Below are positions 38,307 to 49,899 of a DNA stretch of 64,000 bases, piece by piece (the stretch's first letter is position 1; each line of letters opens with the position of its first letter). The stretch is from contig JAMLIR010000001.1 of assembly GCA_023954045.1 (NCBI GenBank), positions 547,694 to 611,693 on the forward strand. The letters run 5' to 3'. The notes under the pieces are model-generated. The model saw only the letters and a list, made by a program, of their open reading frames with translations. It was not told where the DNA came from and ran no database searches. Both the position numbers and the translations under genes were made by a program. This stretch comes from Burkholderiaceae bacterium (GTDB taxonomy: Bacteria > Pseudomonadota > Gammaproteobacteria > Burkholderiales > Burkholderiaceae_E).

Positions 38307-38720
38307 TCAGTCCACGATCCGGCGCCGCAGCGCCTTGACCTGCCCGTGGCGGACCTTCTCGTCGACGCGCCGGGCGCGGGCGCCGGCACTGGGGCGCGTC
38401 GCGACCCGCTTCGGCGGCTCGCGCGCCGCGAGGTCGACCAGCGCCTGCAGGCGCGCGATCGCGTCCTCGCGATTGCGCTCGAGACTGCGGAAGCGCTGCG
38501 CCTTGATGACGACCACGCCATCGGCAGAGATGCGACGATCGTCGAGGTCGCGCAGCCGCTGCTTGACCGCCGCGGGCAGCGACGAGGCCGCGATCGGGAA
38601 GCGCAGCTGCACCGCGTTGGACACCTTGTTGACGTTCTGTCCTCCGGCGCCCTGCGCACGGATCGCGGTGAACTCGACCTCGTCCTCGCGCACCCTGGGC
38701 GAGCGCACCGGCGTGCTCAT
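38307..38720 (-). CDS. arfB: Alternative ribosome-rescue factor ArfB (peptidyl-tRNA hydrolase)
   Basis: 137-residue class I release-factor-like protein. It has the catalytic GGQ motif in AIRAQGAGGQNVNKVSNAVQL and a basic C-terminal tail (ARARRVDEKVRHGQVKALRRR) that enters the empty mRNA channel. It lacks the codon-recognition domains of RF1 and RF2. ArfB frees ribosomes stalled on non-stop mRNA. Length equals E. coli YaeJ (about 140). It stands alone, with about 180 bases on each side showing no other gene. Confidence 0.93.
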   Translation of the reverse strand: MSTPVRSPRVREDEVEFTAIRAQGAGGQNVNKVSNAVQLRFPIAASSLPAAVKQRLRDLDDRRISADGVVVIKAQRFRSLERNREDAIARLQALVDLAAREPPKRVATRPSAGARARRVDEKVRHGQVKALRRRIVD

Positions 38721-38901
38721 CGACGCCTCGCGTTCAGCAACACGGCGGCAGAGGCGCCCGCCGGCAGCCCCCGGGACGGCGCGCCGCCGGGTGCCGTCGC
38801 ATCGATCCGTTCCGCGGTTTCACTTCCCTTGCCTGCGCGTGCGTGTCGAGGGCGCGAGGATAGCCGCGGTCGACCCCGCTGTCATCCTCGCGGACCGGCG
38901 C

Positions 38902-39444
38902 TCAGGGCGCCGCTGCGTCGGGTATCAGCACCAGCAGGTCGGTCGTACCGACGTCCTGGCCGGCCTGGAACAGCAGCGTGCTGACCTGCCCGCGGTGGTG
39001 CGTCTGGTGGTTGAAGAAGTGCACCATCAGGCTCGCCATCGGCCGGCGAGACACGACCCCCTTCAGGTTCGCGTACTCGAGCACTTCGGCGAGATCGCCG
39101 TCGCTGAGCCCGTCGACCCACTCGAGGATCGTCGCGTCGAGACGCCGTCGCAACTCGCGCAACTCGGCGAGGTCGGCGGCGAGTTGCTGGCGCAGCGATT
39201 CGGGCTGCGCGATTTCCCGGACCGGATCGAGCGCCACGTGACGGGCCGGGTGCGTCGCGAAGCGCTTCAGCCAGACGATGTCCCCGACCGCGAGGTGATT
39301 CAGCGTGCCCAGGATCGAGCCGAAGAACGCCCCGCGGTCGGCGGCGAGCGCCTGCGCGTCGAGCTGCGCGGCGGCGTCGTAGACCTTCGTGTTCATCCAC
39401 TCGTTGTAGCGGGCCATCAGCCCGAAATGCTCGCGCAGGCTCAC
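38902..39444 (-). CDS. DinB-family (DfsB) protein
   Basis: 180-residue four-helix DinB/YfiT-like protein. The metal-binding His residues are in LGTLNHLAVGDIVWLKRF and in HFFNHQTHHRGQV near the C-terminus. The family includes bacillithiol- or glutathione-dependent transferases and uncharacterised proteins; the function here is unknown. The start is GTG 39444, preceded by GGGAG. It follows cbbR by 13 bases on the same strand and could be co-transcribed with it, though a functional link to CO2 fixation is not evident. Confidence 0.87.
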   Translation of the reverse strand: MSLREHFGLMARYNEWMNTKVYDAAAQLDAQALAADRGAFFGSILGTLNHLAVGDIVWLKRFATHPARHVALDPVREIAQPESLRQQLAADLAELRELRRRLDATILEWVDGLSDGDLAEVLEYANLKGVVSRRPMASLMVHFFNHQTHHRGQVSTLLFQAGQDVGTTDLLVLIPDAAAP

Positions 39445-39457
39445 CGGTCGCTCCCGT

Positions 39458-41990
<2,533 letters not shown>

Positions 41991-42037
41991 CACCACGAAT
42001 CCATACCGGCATCGAAGACACCCGGGAGCACCGAACC

Positions 42038-42472
42038 ATGATGACGAACCCCACCGGCCGGCTGACGCAGGGACAGTTCAGCTTCCTGCCCGACCTCACC
42101 GACGCCGAGATCGCGATGCAGGTCGAGTACGGGCTGAACAAGGGCTACGCGTGGAGCGTCGAGTACACCGACGATCCGCATCCGCGCAACACCTACTGGG
42201 ACATGTACGGCCAGCCGATGTTCGACCTGAAGGACGCCGCCGGCGTGATGATGGAGCTGGCCGGCTGCCGCAAGGCGTTCCCGAACCACTACATCCGGAT
42301 GCTGGCGTTCGACTCGAGCACGGGGGTCGAGTCGATCGCGATGAGCTTCATCGTGAACCGGCCGAAGAGCGAGCCCGGCTTCGCGCTCGACCGCGTCGAG
42401 ACCGCCGGGCGCACTCAGCGCTACGCGCTGCGCGCCTACGCGACCGACCGGCCCGAGAACGAGCGCTACTGA
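42038..42472 (+). CDS. cbbS: RuBisCO small subunit, form IC
   Basis: 144-residue small subunit. It has the red-type C-terminal extension (about residues 110-144, with FIVNRPKSEPGFALDRVE and a Tyr-rich end). Red-type small subunits use this to form a beta-barrel in the holoenzyme. Core blocks are GYAWSVEYTDDPHPRN and YWDMYGQPMFDLKD. Two adjacent ATG codons (42038 and 42041) are possible starts. It lies 47 bases after cbbL. Confidence 0.96.
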   Translation: MMTNPTGRLTQGQFSFLPDLTDAEIAMQVEYGLNKGYAWSVEYTDDPHPRNTYWDMYGQPMFDLKDAAGVMMELAGCRKAFPNHYIRMLAFDSSTGVESIAMSFIVNRPKSEPGFALDRVETAGRTQRYALRAYATDRPENERY

Positions 42473-42514
42473 GCGCCGCGCGCCCCGCCTGGCCAACCAG
42501 CGATCGAGCCGACC

Positions 42515-43564
42515 ATGAGCGCCCCGCTGTACCGGATTCCCGGCACTACGCCCGCGTCGGGCGACCCGACGGCGGCCGCACAGGCGACGCCGGGCGCCGC
42601 TTCGGCCCAGGCGGCGCCAGACGCCGCGCCGCTGCCGCGCACCGTCGCCGAAGTGCTGGCGAGCAGCCAGGTCGAGACGGTGCTCGACGAGCTCGACCGC
42701 GACCTGGTGGGGCTCGCGCCCGTCAAGCAGCGCATCCGCGACATCGCCGCGCTTCTGGTCATCGACAAGCTGCGCCTGAACCTGGGGCTCGCCGCCCAGT
42801 CGCCGTCGCTGCACATGAGCTTCACCGGCAATCCCGGCACCGGCAAGACGACGGTGGCGATGCGCATGGCGCAGATCCTGCACCGGCTGGGTTACGTGCG
42901 CAAAGGCCACCTCGTGGCGGTGACCCGCGACGACCTCGTCGGCCAGTACATCGGGCACACGGCGCCGAAGACGCGCGAAGTGCTGAAGAAGGCGATGGGC
43001 GGCGTTCTGTTCATCGACGAGGCGTACTACCTGTACCGGCCCGAGAACGAGCGCGACTACGGCCAGGAAGCCATCGAGATCCTGCTGCAGGTGATGGAAA
43101 ACCAGCGTGACGACCTGGTCGTCATCCTGGCCGGCTACGCCGACCGGATGGACACCTTCTTCCGCAGCAACCCCGGGATGAGTTCCCGCATCGCGCACCA
43201 CCTCGACTTCCCCGACTACACGGAAGGCGAGCTGCTGGCGATCGCCGAGCGCATGCTCGCCCAGCAGAACTACCGGTTCGGCGCCGGAGCGCGCGAGGCG
43301 TTCGCGCAGTACCTGGCGCTGCGCGTGACCCAGCCGCACTTCGCCAACGCGCGCAGCGTGCGCAACGCGCTCGATCGCGCGAGGCTGCGCCAGGCCAGCC
43401 GCCTGTTCGCCGATCGCCACCGCGAGCTGTCGCTGGACGAACTCTGCACGATCGCCGAGGCCGACATCCGCGCCAGCCGCGTGTTCGCCGCGCCGACGGC
43501 GCAGTCCACTGCCGACGCGGAATCCGGCGACGGATCCCGCTGGCTAGCCGGGGGAGCACGATGA
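42515..43564 (+). CDS. cbbX: Red-type RuBisCO activase CbbX
   Basis: 349-residue AAA+ ATPase that remodels inhibited red-type RuBisCO by pulling on the CbbL C-terminus, activated by RuBP. Walker [16 protein letters not shown], Walker [21 protein letters not shown] and the pore-loop region YIGHTAPKT are present. The first ~40 residues are Ala/Pro-rich and variable. Its TGA overlaps the ATG of the FBPase gene (ATGA at 43561). In many operons cbbY follows; no cbbY is present here. Confidence 0.96.
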   Translation: MSAPLYRIPGTTPASGDPTAAAQATPGAASAQAAPDAAPLPRTVAEVLASSQVETVLDELDRDLVGLAPVKQRIRDIAALLVIDKLRLNLGLAAQSPSLHMSFTGNPGTGKTTVAMRMAQILHRLGYVRKGHLVAVTRDDLVGQYIGHTAPKTREVLKKAMGGVLFIDEAYYLYRPENERDYGQEAIEILLQVMENQRDDLVVILAGYADRMDTFFRSNPGMSSRIAHHLDFPDYTEGELLAIAERMLAQQNYRFGAGAREAFAQYLALRVTQPHFANARSVRNALDRARLRQASRLFADRHRELSLDELCTIAEADIRASRVFAAPTAQSTADAESGDGSRWLAGGAR

Positions 43565-44598
43565 AACCGACCGACCTGCACGACTGGCTCGCGACGCAGC
43601 CGCCCGCGCTCGCCGCGACGATCGAAACGCTGGCGCGCTCGTGCGCGCGCATCGCCGAATCGGCCGCGCTCGGGCAGCTCGCCGGACTCGTGGGCTACAC
43701 CGAGCACGCAAACAGCCACGGCGAGATGCAGACCAAGCTCGACCTGTTCGCCGACGAGTGCATCGCCGGCGCGCTGGCCGGCTGCCGCCACGTCGCCGGC
43801 TGGGCGAGCGAGGAGCACGACGAGCCGTCGATCTCCGAGGAGCACGCCGAGACCGGCGAATACCTGGTCGTCTTCGACCCGCTGGACGGATCGTCGAACA
43901 TCGACGCCAACATCTCGGTCGGCACGATCTTCTCGATCCTGCCGCACCCGTTCCGCGGCACCCCGCCCGGCGCGGCCGGGTTCCTGCAGCCGGGCCGCCG
44001 CCAGGTGGCGGCCGGCTACGCGATCTACGGCCCGGCCTGCGTGATGGTGCTCAGCTGCGGCAACGGCGTCGCCGCGTTCACGCTGGACCGCCGCGACGGC
44101 CGCTGGCGGCTCACGCGCGACGCGATCCGCGTGCCCGAGCAGACGCGCGAGTTCGCGATCAACGCTTCGAACCAGCGCTTCTGGGAGAAGCCGGTGCAGC
44201 GCTACGTGTCCGAGTGCCTGGCCGGCGAGACCGGGCCGCGCAGCAAGGACTTCAACATGCGCTGGGTCGCGAGCCTGGTCGCCGAAGTGCACCGCATCCT
44301 GAGCCGCGGCGGCGTGTTCCTCTACCCGCGCGACACGAAGGTGCCCTACAAGCCGGGCCGCCTGCGCCTGATGTACGAGGCTGCGCCGATCGCGTTCCTG
44401 ATGGAGCAGGCCGGCGCGGGCGCGGTCACCGGCACGCGGCCCCTGCTCGACGTCGTGCCCGACACGCTTCACCAGCGCGTTCCGATGATCGTCGGCTCGC
44501 GGCACGAGGTCGAACTGATCGTGCGCTACCACGACGACCCGAACGAAAACGTGTCCTGGCAGCTGTTCGGCTCGCGCTCGCTGTTCGTGCGCGCCTGA
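43561..44598 (+). CDS. cbbF: Fructose-1,6-bisphosphatase class I
   Basis: 345-residue class I FBPase. The metal and phosphate site [20 protein letters not shown] is intact, and EASEEHD-like WASEEHDEP precedes it. C-terminal substrate residues are in [17 protein letters not shown]. Located between cbbX and phosphoribulokinase, it is the Calvin-cycle paralogue that regenerates RuBP, although it is also able to serve gluconeogenesis. It is translationally coupled to cbbX by a four-base overlap. Confidence 0.95.
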   Translation: MKPTDLHDWLATQPPALAATIETLARSCARIAESAALGQLAGLVGYTEHANSHGEMQTKLDLFADECIAGALAGCRHVAGWASEEHDEPSISEEHAETGEYLVVFDPLDGSSNIDANISVGTIFSILPHPFRGTPPGAAGFLQPGRRQVAAGYAIYGPACVMVLSCGNGVAAFTLDRRDGRWRLTRDAIRVPEQTREFAINASNQRFWEKPVQRYVSECLAGETGPRSKDFNMRWVASLVAEVHRILSRGGVFLYPRDTKVPYKPGRLRLMYEAAPIAFLMEQAGAGAVTGTRPLLDVVPDTLHQRVPMIVGSRHEVELIVRYHDDPNENVSWQLFGSRSLFVRA

Positions 44599-44620
44599 GC
44601 CGCCCCTTCGTCGCACCGCC

Positions 44621-45496
44621 ATGTCGAGAAAGCACCCCATCATCGCCGTGACCGGCTCCAGCGGCGCCGGCACCAGCACCGTCAAGCGCACCTTCGACAC
44701 GATCTTCCGGCGCGAGGGCATCACCGCCGCGACGATCGAGGGCGACGCGTTCCACCGCTACGAGCGCAAGGCGATGAAGGAGATGATCGCGGCGGCCGAC
44801 CGCGAGGGCCGGCCGATGAGCCACTTCGGTCCCGAGGCGAACGAGTGGGCCGAACTCGAGAAGCAGTTCCGCGCCTACGCGCAGGAGGGCCGCTGCCGCA
44901 CCCGCCTGTACCTGCACAACGACGCCGAGGCCGCTCCATGGAAGCAGGACCCGGGCACCTTCACGCCGTGGTACGACACCCCGGTGGACACCGACCTGCT
45001 GTTCTACGAAGGCCTGCACGGCTGCGTGAAGACCGGCCAGGTCGACCTCGCGCGCCACGTCGACCTGAAGATCGGCGTGGTGCCGATCATCAACCTGGAG
45101 TGGATCCAGAAGATCCACCGCGACACGAAGGACCGCGGCTACTCGAAGGAGGCGGTCGCCGACACGATCCTTCGGCGCATGCACGACTACATCCACTACG
45201 TCTGCCCGCAGTTCGGCGAGACCGACATCAACTTCCAGCGCGTGCCTGTGGTCGACACCTCGAACCCGTTCATCGCGCGCGACATCCCGACCGCGGGCGA
45301 GAGCATGACGGTGATCCGGTTCAAGAACCCGCGCGGGATCGACTTCCCCTACCTGCTGTCGATGATCGGCGAGTCGTTCATGTCGCGCGCCAACACCATC
45401 GTGGTCCCGGGCGGCAAGATGGACCTGGCGATGCAGCTGATCCTGACGCCGATGATCCTGAGACTGATGGAGATCCGGCGCGCCCAGCTCGCCTGA
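44621..45496 (+). CDS. cbbP: Phosphoribulokinase
   Basis: 291-residue class I (bacterial octameric) phosphoribulokinase making RuBP from ribulose-5-phosphate and ATP. It has the P-loop GSSGAGTSTVKRTF, the substrate loop GDAFHRYERKAMKEM, and YDTPVDTDLLFYEGLHG with the catalytic acid region. ATG 44621 is 22 bases after cbbF. It is the last gene of the cbb operon; transketolase, cbbE and cbbA are not in the window. Genes beyond it run on the other strand. Confidence 0.96.
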   Translation: MSRKHPIIAVTGSSGAGTSTVKRTFDTIFRREGITAATIEGDAFHRYERKAMKEMIAAADREGRPMSHFGPEANEWAELEKQFRAYAQEGRCRTRLYLHNDAEAAPWKQDPGTFTPWYDTPVDTDLLFYEGLHGCVKTGQVDLARHVDLKIGVVPIINLEWIQKIHRDTKDRGYSKEAVADTILRRMHDYIHYVCPQFGETDINFQRVPVVDTSNPFIARDIPTAGESMTVIRFKNPRGIDFPYLLSMIGESFMSRANTIVVPGGKMDLAMQLILTPMILRLMEIRRAQLA

Positions 45497-45526
45497 GGCC
45501 GCCCGCCCCGCGTGCTCGCGGGACCC

Positions 45527-46039
45527 CTAGTGCCCGCCGCCCTTGCCCTCGGCGATCCGGTCGGTGATCGCGAAGAGCACCCCGGAGACGACGAACGTGA
45601 CGTGGATGCCGACCTTCCAGGCGAGTTCCTGGTTGGTGAATTCCTCGACGTTGATGAATCCCTTGAGCAGCTCGACCGCCGAGATCGCGACGATCGCTCC
45701 CATCACCTTGATCTTCAGGTCGGCGAAGCCGACCTTGCCCATCCACGCCGGCCGGTCCTCGTGCTCGCCGACCCCGATGCGCGAGACGAAGTTCTCGTAG
45801 CCGCTGAACGCGATGATCAGCAGCAGGCTCGCGATCAGCGCCGAGTCGACCAGGGTCAGGATCGAGACGATCAGTTCGCTGCCGTTCATCCCGAGCAGCC
45901 CCGTCACCAGCGACAGAAGTTCCTTGCCGAACTTGACCAGCAGCGCAATGATCGCAACGATCAGGCCGAAGAAGAACGGCGCGAGCAGCCAGCGGCTGCG
46001 GAACAGCACCGATTCCATCGCAGTCTCGAAACGCTTCAT
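45527..46039 (-). CDS. YqhA-type membrane protein (UPF0114)
   Basis: 170-residue inner-membrane protein with three to four helices (LLAPFFFGLIVAIIALLVKF, LIASLLLIIAFSGYENFVSR, IMGAIVAISAVELLKGF-like, FVVSGVLFAITDRI). It matches the UPF0114/YqhA family. The function is unknown. I chose ATG 46039 because GGGGG lies about six bases upstream and the conserved part starts MKRFE; ATG 46045 is an alternative. It is convergent with cbbP, 30 bases apart. Confidence 0.88.
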   Translation of the reverse strand: MKRFETAMESVLFRSRWLLAPFFFGLIVAIIALLVKFGKELLSLVTGLLGMNGSELIVSILTLVDSALIASLLLIIAFSGYENFVSRIGVGEHEDRPAWMGKVGFADLKIKVMGAIVAISAVELLKGFINVEEFTNQELAWKVGIHVTFVVSGVLFAITDRIAEGKGGGH

Positions 46040-46107
46040 TCCCATCCCCCGTGCGGACATGCAAGGGTAGCGCAAGGCGCAGGCAGGTGCCTGTCGGTGC
46101 GCCGCCT

Positions 46108-47124
46108 TCAGGCGTGCCGGTTCCTGTTGGCGCGGATCGTCTCGAGCGTATCCCGCAGCGACTGTTCCATCGTGATCGATTGCCGCCAGCCCAGACGTTC
46201 CTTCGCCCGGCGGTTGCTGACGTTCCAGATCTTCCCCTGGAGCGACGCCGCCAACTCGCTCGACAGGCTCTGTGGCGTGCCCAGCATCGCGTGATTCAGC
46301 CGGTCGAACAGCGGCAGCGCCCGCGCGAGGAACCGCGGCATCTGCATCATCGGCAGCGGGATCTTCGGATCGATGGCGTGCATCGTCTCCAGCATCGACC
46401 GGAAGGTCGGCTGCGTGTCGTTGATCGCCGCGAACCGCCCTTCGCAGTCCTGCTCGGCCGCGAGAAGGTGTGCCGCGACCACGTCGCGCACGTCGACCAG
46501 CGGGTAGTTCATGTCGGGAGCGCCCAGCCGGAGCGCGCCCATCGACATCGCCTCGATGACGTCGATGCTCGGCGTGTTGCGCGCGAAACCCGGCCCCAAA
46601 ATTGCGCCCGGCAACACGGTGACCATGTTCAGCCCGAGTTCCCCGGCGACCCGCCAGGCGACCCGCTCGCCCTCGGTCTTCGCCCGGATGTACGGCACGC
46701 GAAGGTCGGTGGTCCAGTGGCGTTCGTCGGACGGCGGCGCGCCGGGCGCGGTGAACGGAAGCGTCACGACCGACGACGTCAGTACCACCTTGCGCACGCG
46801 CGCGTCTGCGGCGGCGCGCAGCGCCGCGTCGGCGCCCTTCACCGACGCGTCGAGGATCTCCTGCCCGCGCCCCGGCGTGACGTAGTCGTAAACCGCCGCG
46901 GCGTGGAACACGACGTCGACGCCGTCCATCGCAGCGCGCAACTGATCCGGGCGCCCCAGTTCCGCCTCGACCAGCTCGACGCGCGCAAGTGCCTTCAGGC
47001 GCACGGTCTTCCGCCGATCGCCCAGCGACCTGACCCCTGCGCGCACCCGATATCCGGCGTCGCGCAGCGCGACGACCAGGTTGTAGCCGAGGTGCCCGTT
47101 TGCACCGGTGACCAGTGTCTGCAC
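46108..47124 (-). CDS. NAD(P)-dependent extended short-chain dehydrogenase/epimerase
   Basis: 338-residue Rossmann protein. It has TLVTGANGHLGYNLVVALRD at the N-terminus and the catalytic YxxxK in YIRAKTEGERVAW. The family resembles dihydroflavonol-4-reductase-like or NAD-epimerase proteins; the substrate is unknown. The start GTG 47124 has GGGAG six bases upstream and places the nucleotide fold at the N-terminus, as usual. ATG 47166 would add 14 residues. It lies 73 bases after the methyltransferase gene on the same strand. Confidence 0.83.
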   Translation of the reverse strand: MQTLVTGANGHLGYNLVVALRDAGYRVRAGVRSLGDRRKTVRLKALARVELVEAELGRPDQLRAAMDGVDVVFHAAAVYDYVTPGRGQEILDASVKGADAALRAAADARVRKVVLTSSVVTLPFTAPGAPPSDERHWTTDLRVPYIRAKTEGERVAWRVAGELGLNMVTVLPGAILGPGFARNTPSIDVIEAMSMGALRLGAPDMNYPLVDVRDVVAAHLLAAEQDCEGRFAAINDTQPTFRSMLETMHAIDPKIPLPMMQMPRFLARALPLFDRLNHAMLGTPQSLSSELAASLQGKIWNVSNRRAKERLGWRQSITMEQSLRDTLETIRANRNRHA

Positions 47125-47197
47125 GGCCGCTCCCGTTCCGGCAGGCGTCGCGCGAGTCTGACGCATCGCCGCCGCCGCGACAAGGCGCCCACCGGCG

Positions 47198-47803
47198 TCA
47201 AGGCTTGACGGCGACGACCGTCGAGAAGACCTTGACCCGATTGCCCGGCGCGGCGAACTCGTCGATCCGCGAGTCGACGATCCGCCAGCCGGCGAAGCGC
47301 GCGTCGAGCTCGTCGCGATCAAACAGGCAGTGCCCGGACGGCTCGAACATGTCGAGGTAGGTCGTCCCCTCGACCAGCACGTTCACGATCGCGACGCCGC
47401 CGGGGCGAACGCAATCCTGCAGATTCGAGAGCACGCGCGCCGCGCTCGCGCAGTCGAAGAACATCAGCAGCCCGATACAGGCGATCGCGTCGAACTCGCC
47501 AGTGATCACGCCGCACTGCAGGTCGACCGCGCGCGCCTCGATGTCGAGACCTTCGGCGCGCGTCCGTTCGCGCAGCGAGTCGATGGCGACGTCGCAGGCG
47601 TCGAGCGCGACGACCGAACATCCGCGCCGCGCCGCCTCGACCGACAGGTTGCCGACCCCGCAGCCGAGGTCGAGAACCCGCCCGTGCAGGTGCTCCAGCG
47701 CGGCCAGCTCGAACGGGTTGAGCCGGAACTCGCGCGCCCGGATCTGCCGCCGGAACTGATCGTCGAAGAACCGGATGCTCGCGTTGGGCGCCTGGGCGTT
47801 CAT
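47198..47803 (-). CDS. SAM-dependent methyltransferase
   Basis: 201-residue class I methyltransferase. Motif I is VLDLGCGVGNLSVEAARRG, motif II has VVALDACDVAI, and CVRPGGVAIVNVLVEG is the post-III region. It resembles TehB/UbiE-like proteins; the substrate is unknown. ATG 47803 lies 32 bases after the crotonase stop, so the two are probably in one transcript. Confidence 0.84.
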   Translation of the reverse strand: MNAQAPNASIRFFDDQFRRQIRAREFRLNPFELAALEHLHGRVLDLGCGVGNLSVEAARRGCSVVALDACDVAIDSLRERTRAEGLDIEARAVDLQCGVITGEFDAIACIGLLMFFDCASAARVLSNLQDCVRPGGVAIVNVLVEGTTYLDMFEPSGHCLFDRDELDARFAGWRIVDSRIDEFAAPGNRVKVFSTVVAVKP

Positions 47804-47835
47804 CGCAGCGCGTCGGTCGGTCCTGCGGCCATCGC

Positions 47836-48645
47836 TCAGGTCTCCTCGGGCTCGGGGCCCGGGTACCAGCTCGCCGCCCGCTTCTCGCGAAACGACGCGA
47901 AACCCTCGGCCGCCTCGGGCGACTGCCGCTTCTGCGCGTGCTGGACAACCAGCCGGCCAAACGCCTGCGCGGACACGTCGCCCCACGCGTACTCGATCGC
48001 CAGCGCCTTGGTCTGGGCGTTCGCCTGGGGGGCGTTCTGCAGCAGGTGGTCGACGACCCGCGCGCCCGCCGATCGCAGCGACGCCAGCGGCACGACCTCG
48101 TGAACCAGGCCGATCCGGCGCGCCTCCTGCGCGTCGAAGCGCTCGCCGGTCAGCGCGTAGCGCCGCAGCTGGCGCGCGCCGATCGCGTCGGCGAGTTGCG
48201 GAACGATGATGCCGGCCATCAGGCCCCAGCGGGTCTCCGCGATCGAGAACTGCGCGTTGTCGGCCGCGATCGCCACGTCGCAGGCCGCGACGAGGCCGGT
48301 GCCGCCGCCGAAGCACGCGCCCTGCACGAGCGCGACGGTGGGGACCGGCAGGGTGTTCAGCCGGTGCACGACCTGCGCTGTGAGCCGCGACGCGTCGACG
48401 TTGTCTTCGGGCGAGCGCTGCGCCACCGCCTGCAGCCAGGCGAGGTCGGCGCCCGCCTGGAAGTGGCGCCCAGCGCCGACCACGACGACCACGCGCAGGC
48501 CGGGCCGCGCGCCGAGCGCGTCCATGGCGGCCATCACGCCGTCCAGCAGCGCGGCGTCGTAGGCGTTGTTGACCTCGGGGCGGTTCAGCGTCAGCGTCGC
48601 GACGCCGCGCGCATCGAGGCTCCAGACGACCGGTTCAGCGCTCAT
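47836..48645 (-). CDS. Enoyl-CoA hydratase/isomerase family protein (methylglutaconyl-CoA hydratase-like)
   Basis: 269-residue crotonase. It has FQAGADLAWLQ, VQGACFGGGTGLVAACDVAI and the catalytic region FSIAETRWGLMAGII. The C-terminal half (QAFGRLVVQHAQKRQSPEAAEGFASF) resembles LiuC/methylglutaconyl-CoA hydratases of leucine degradation, but the rest of a liu cluster is absent, so this is a guess. AGGAG precedes ATG 48645. It heads a three-gene minus-strand group with a methyltransferase and a dehydrogenase. Confidence 0.87.
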   Translation of the reverse strand: MSAEPVVWSLDARGVATLTLNRPEVNNAYDAALLDGVMAAMDALGARPGLRVVVVVGAGRHFQAGADLAWLQAVAQRSPEDNVDASRLTAQVVHRLNTLPVPTVALVQGACFGGGTGLVAACDVAIAADNAQFSIAETRWGLMAGIIVPQLADAIGARQLRRYALTGERFDAQEARRIGLVHEVVPLASLRSAGARVVDHLLQNAPQANAQTKALAIEYAWGDVSAQAFGRLVVQHAQKRQSPEAAEGFASFREKRAASWYPGPEPEET

Positions 48646-48681
48646 CGCAGGGCTCCTGGCCTCCAGGGGGCGGACGGCCTC

Positions 48682-49188
48682 TCACGCGAGCAGCCGCTGG
48701 TAGACGGCGAGGTCGCCGGCAGAGAAGCAGCAGAAGGCGATCTCCTCGATGGCCGGATGCTGCGCCGACGCCGCACGCACCGTGGCGACGGCGATCGCCG
48801 CCGCGGCCTCGAGCGGATAGCCGTAGACGCCGGTGCTGATCGCCGGAAACGCCAGCGTGCGAACGCCGGCCGCCGCCGCGACCTCGATCGATCGCCGGTA
48901 GCACGACGCGAGCAGCGCAGGCTCCCCGTGCGTTCCGCCCCGCCACACCGGGCCGACCGTATGGATCACGTGCTTCGCCCGCAGGCGGTGGCCGCCGGTG
49001 AGCTTCGCGTCGCCGGTCGCGCAGCCGCCCAGCGCCCGGCACTCTTCGAGCAGTCCGGGGCCCGCTGCGCGATGGATCGCGCCATCCACGCCGCCGCCGC
49101 CGAGCAGCGTCGAATTGGCCGCATTGACGATCGCATCGACGTCGAGGGTCGTGATGTCCGCGTGGACGGCGCGCAGGGTCGCAGCCAT
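48682..49188 (-). CDS. Macrodomain protein, ADP-ribose hydrolase type
   Basis: 168-residue stand-alone macrodomain. It has [54 protein letters not shown] and [13 protein letters not shown], all close to the MacroD/YmdB group that removes ADP-ribose from O-acetyl-ADP-ribose or proteins. Length is normal. It lies 36 bases upstream of the crotonase gene on the same strand. No ADP-ribosyltransferase or sirtuin gene is nearby. Confidence 0.92.
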   Translation of the reverse strand: MAATLRAVHADITTLDVDAIVNAANSTLLGGGGVDGAIHRAAGPGLLEECRALGGCATGDAKLTGGHRLRAKHVIHTVGPVWRGGTHGEPALLASCYRRSIEVAAAAGVRTLAFPAISTGVYGYPLEAAAAIAVATVRAASAQHPAIEEIAFCCFSAGDLAVYQRLLA

Positions 49189-49351
49189 GACGCGGATTGT
49201 CCGTCGGCAGCGGCCGCCGGCGCAACCGGCGCCGTTAATGACTTATTAAGGATCGGCGAACCAAGTTTTACGAACGCGCGCCGGCACTCCCGCCTAGACT
49301 CGGTTCCATTGCCCGGCCCGTGCGGCCGGCCCGTCCAGAGAGGAATCCGGC

Positions 49352-49858
49352 ATGGATCCGTCCGTCTTTCACGTCGCCGTCGCGCAGGCCATGAACGCCG
49401 AGCGGCCCGACCTCTTCTGGGGCGTCGACAAGGCGCTTCGGCTCAGCGTCGGCCGCACGCTGGCGCGGGTCGGGACCCTGGACTGCACCGACGATGCGGA
49501 CGTCGCGCACGTCGTCGGACGCGTCCGCGAAGTGCTTCGACTGCTCGACGTCCAGCGTGAAGGGAACGCCGATGCCACCCCCGGGTGGCGGACGCCGGGC
49601 AGCGCCGCGCGCGCGGCGCACGCCGGCACGACCGACCAGCGGTCGGTCACCACGCTGGGCGATTGCGCGACCGCGCTGGAGTTCGCCCGCGGCGAGGCGC
49701 GCATGTCGGCCGCCGCCGAGCTCGATGCGGCGCTGGTGCGGGTGCTCGCGCAGCTCGACGCGCGGCAGCAAGCCGCGCCGGCGCCTGCCGCCTCCCGCAC
49801 CGCGCCCGCGCGGCGTTCGCGCAAGACGGCCGTCGCGGCGGATCCCCAGTACGCCTGA
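49352..49858 (+). CDS. Hypothetical protein
   Basis: 168-residue protein of unknown family; I do not recognise it. The N-terminal 75 residues are probably helical (VFHVAVAQAMNAERPDLFWG, VVGRVREVLRLLDVQ). The middle and end are Ala/Arg/Pro-rich, finishing with a basic stretch (ARRSRKTAV). AGAGAGGA lies about 11 bases before ATG 49352. The upstream region is unusually AT-rich, with TTAAT-GACTT-ATTAA at 49235-49249, so it appears to have its own regulated promoter. It is flanked on both sides by minus-strand genes, so it is a single-gene unit. Confidence 0.65.
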   Translation: MDPSVFHVAVAQAMNAERPDLFWGVDKALRLSVGRTLARVGTLDCTDDADVAHVVGRVREVLRLLDVQREGNADATPGWRTPGSAARAAHAGTTDQRSVTTLGDCATALEFARGEARMSAAAELDAALVRVLAQLDARQQAAPAPAASRTAPARRSRKTAVAADPQYA

Positions 49859-49899
49859 CCCGGCACCGGTCCGGGCGCGCTGCGGCCGGCCCCCGAGGA

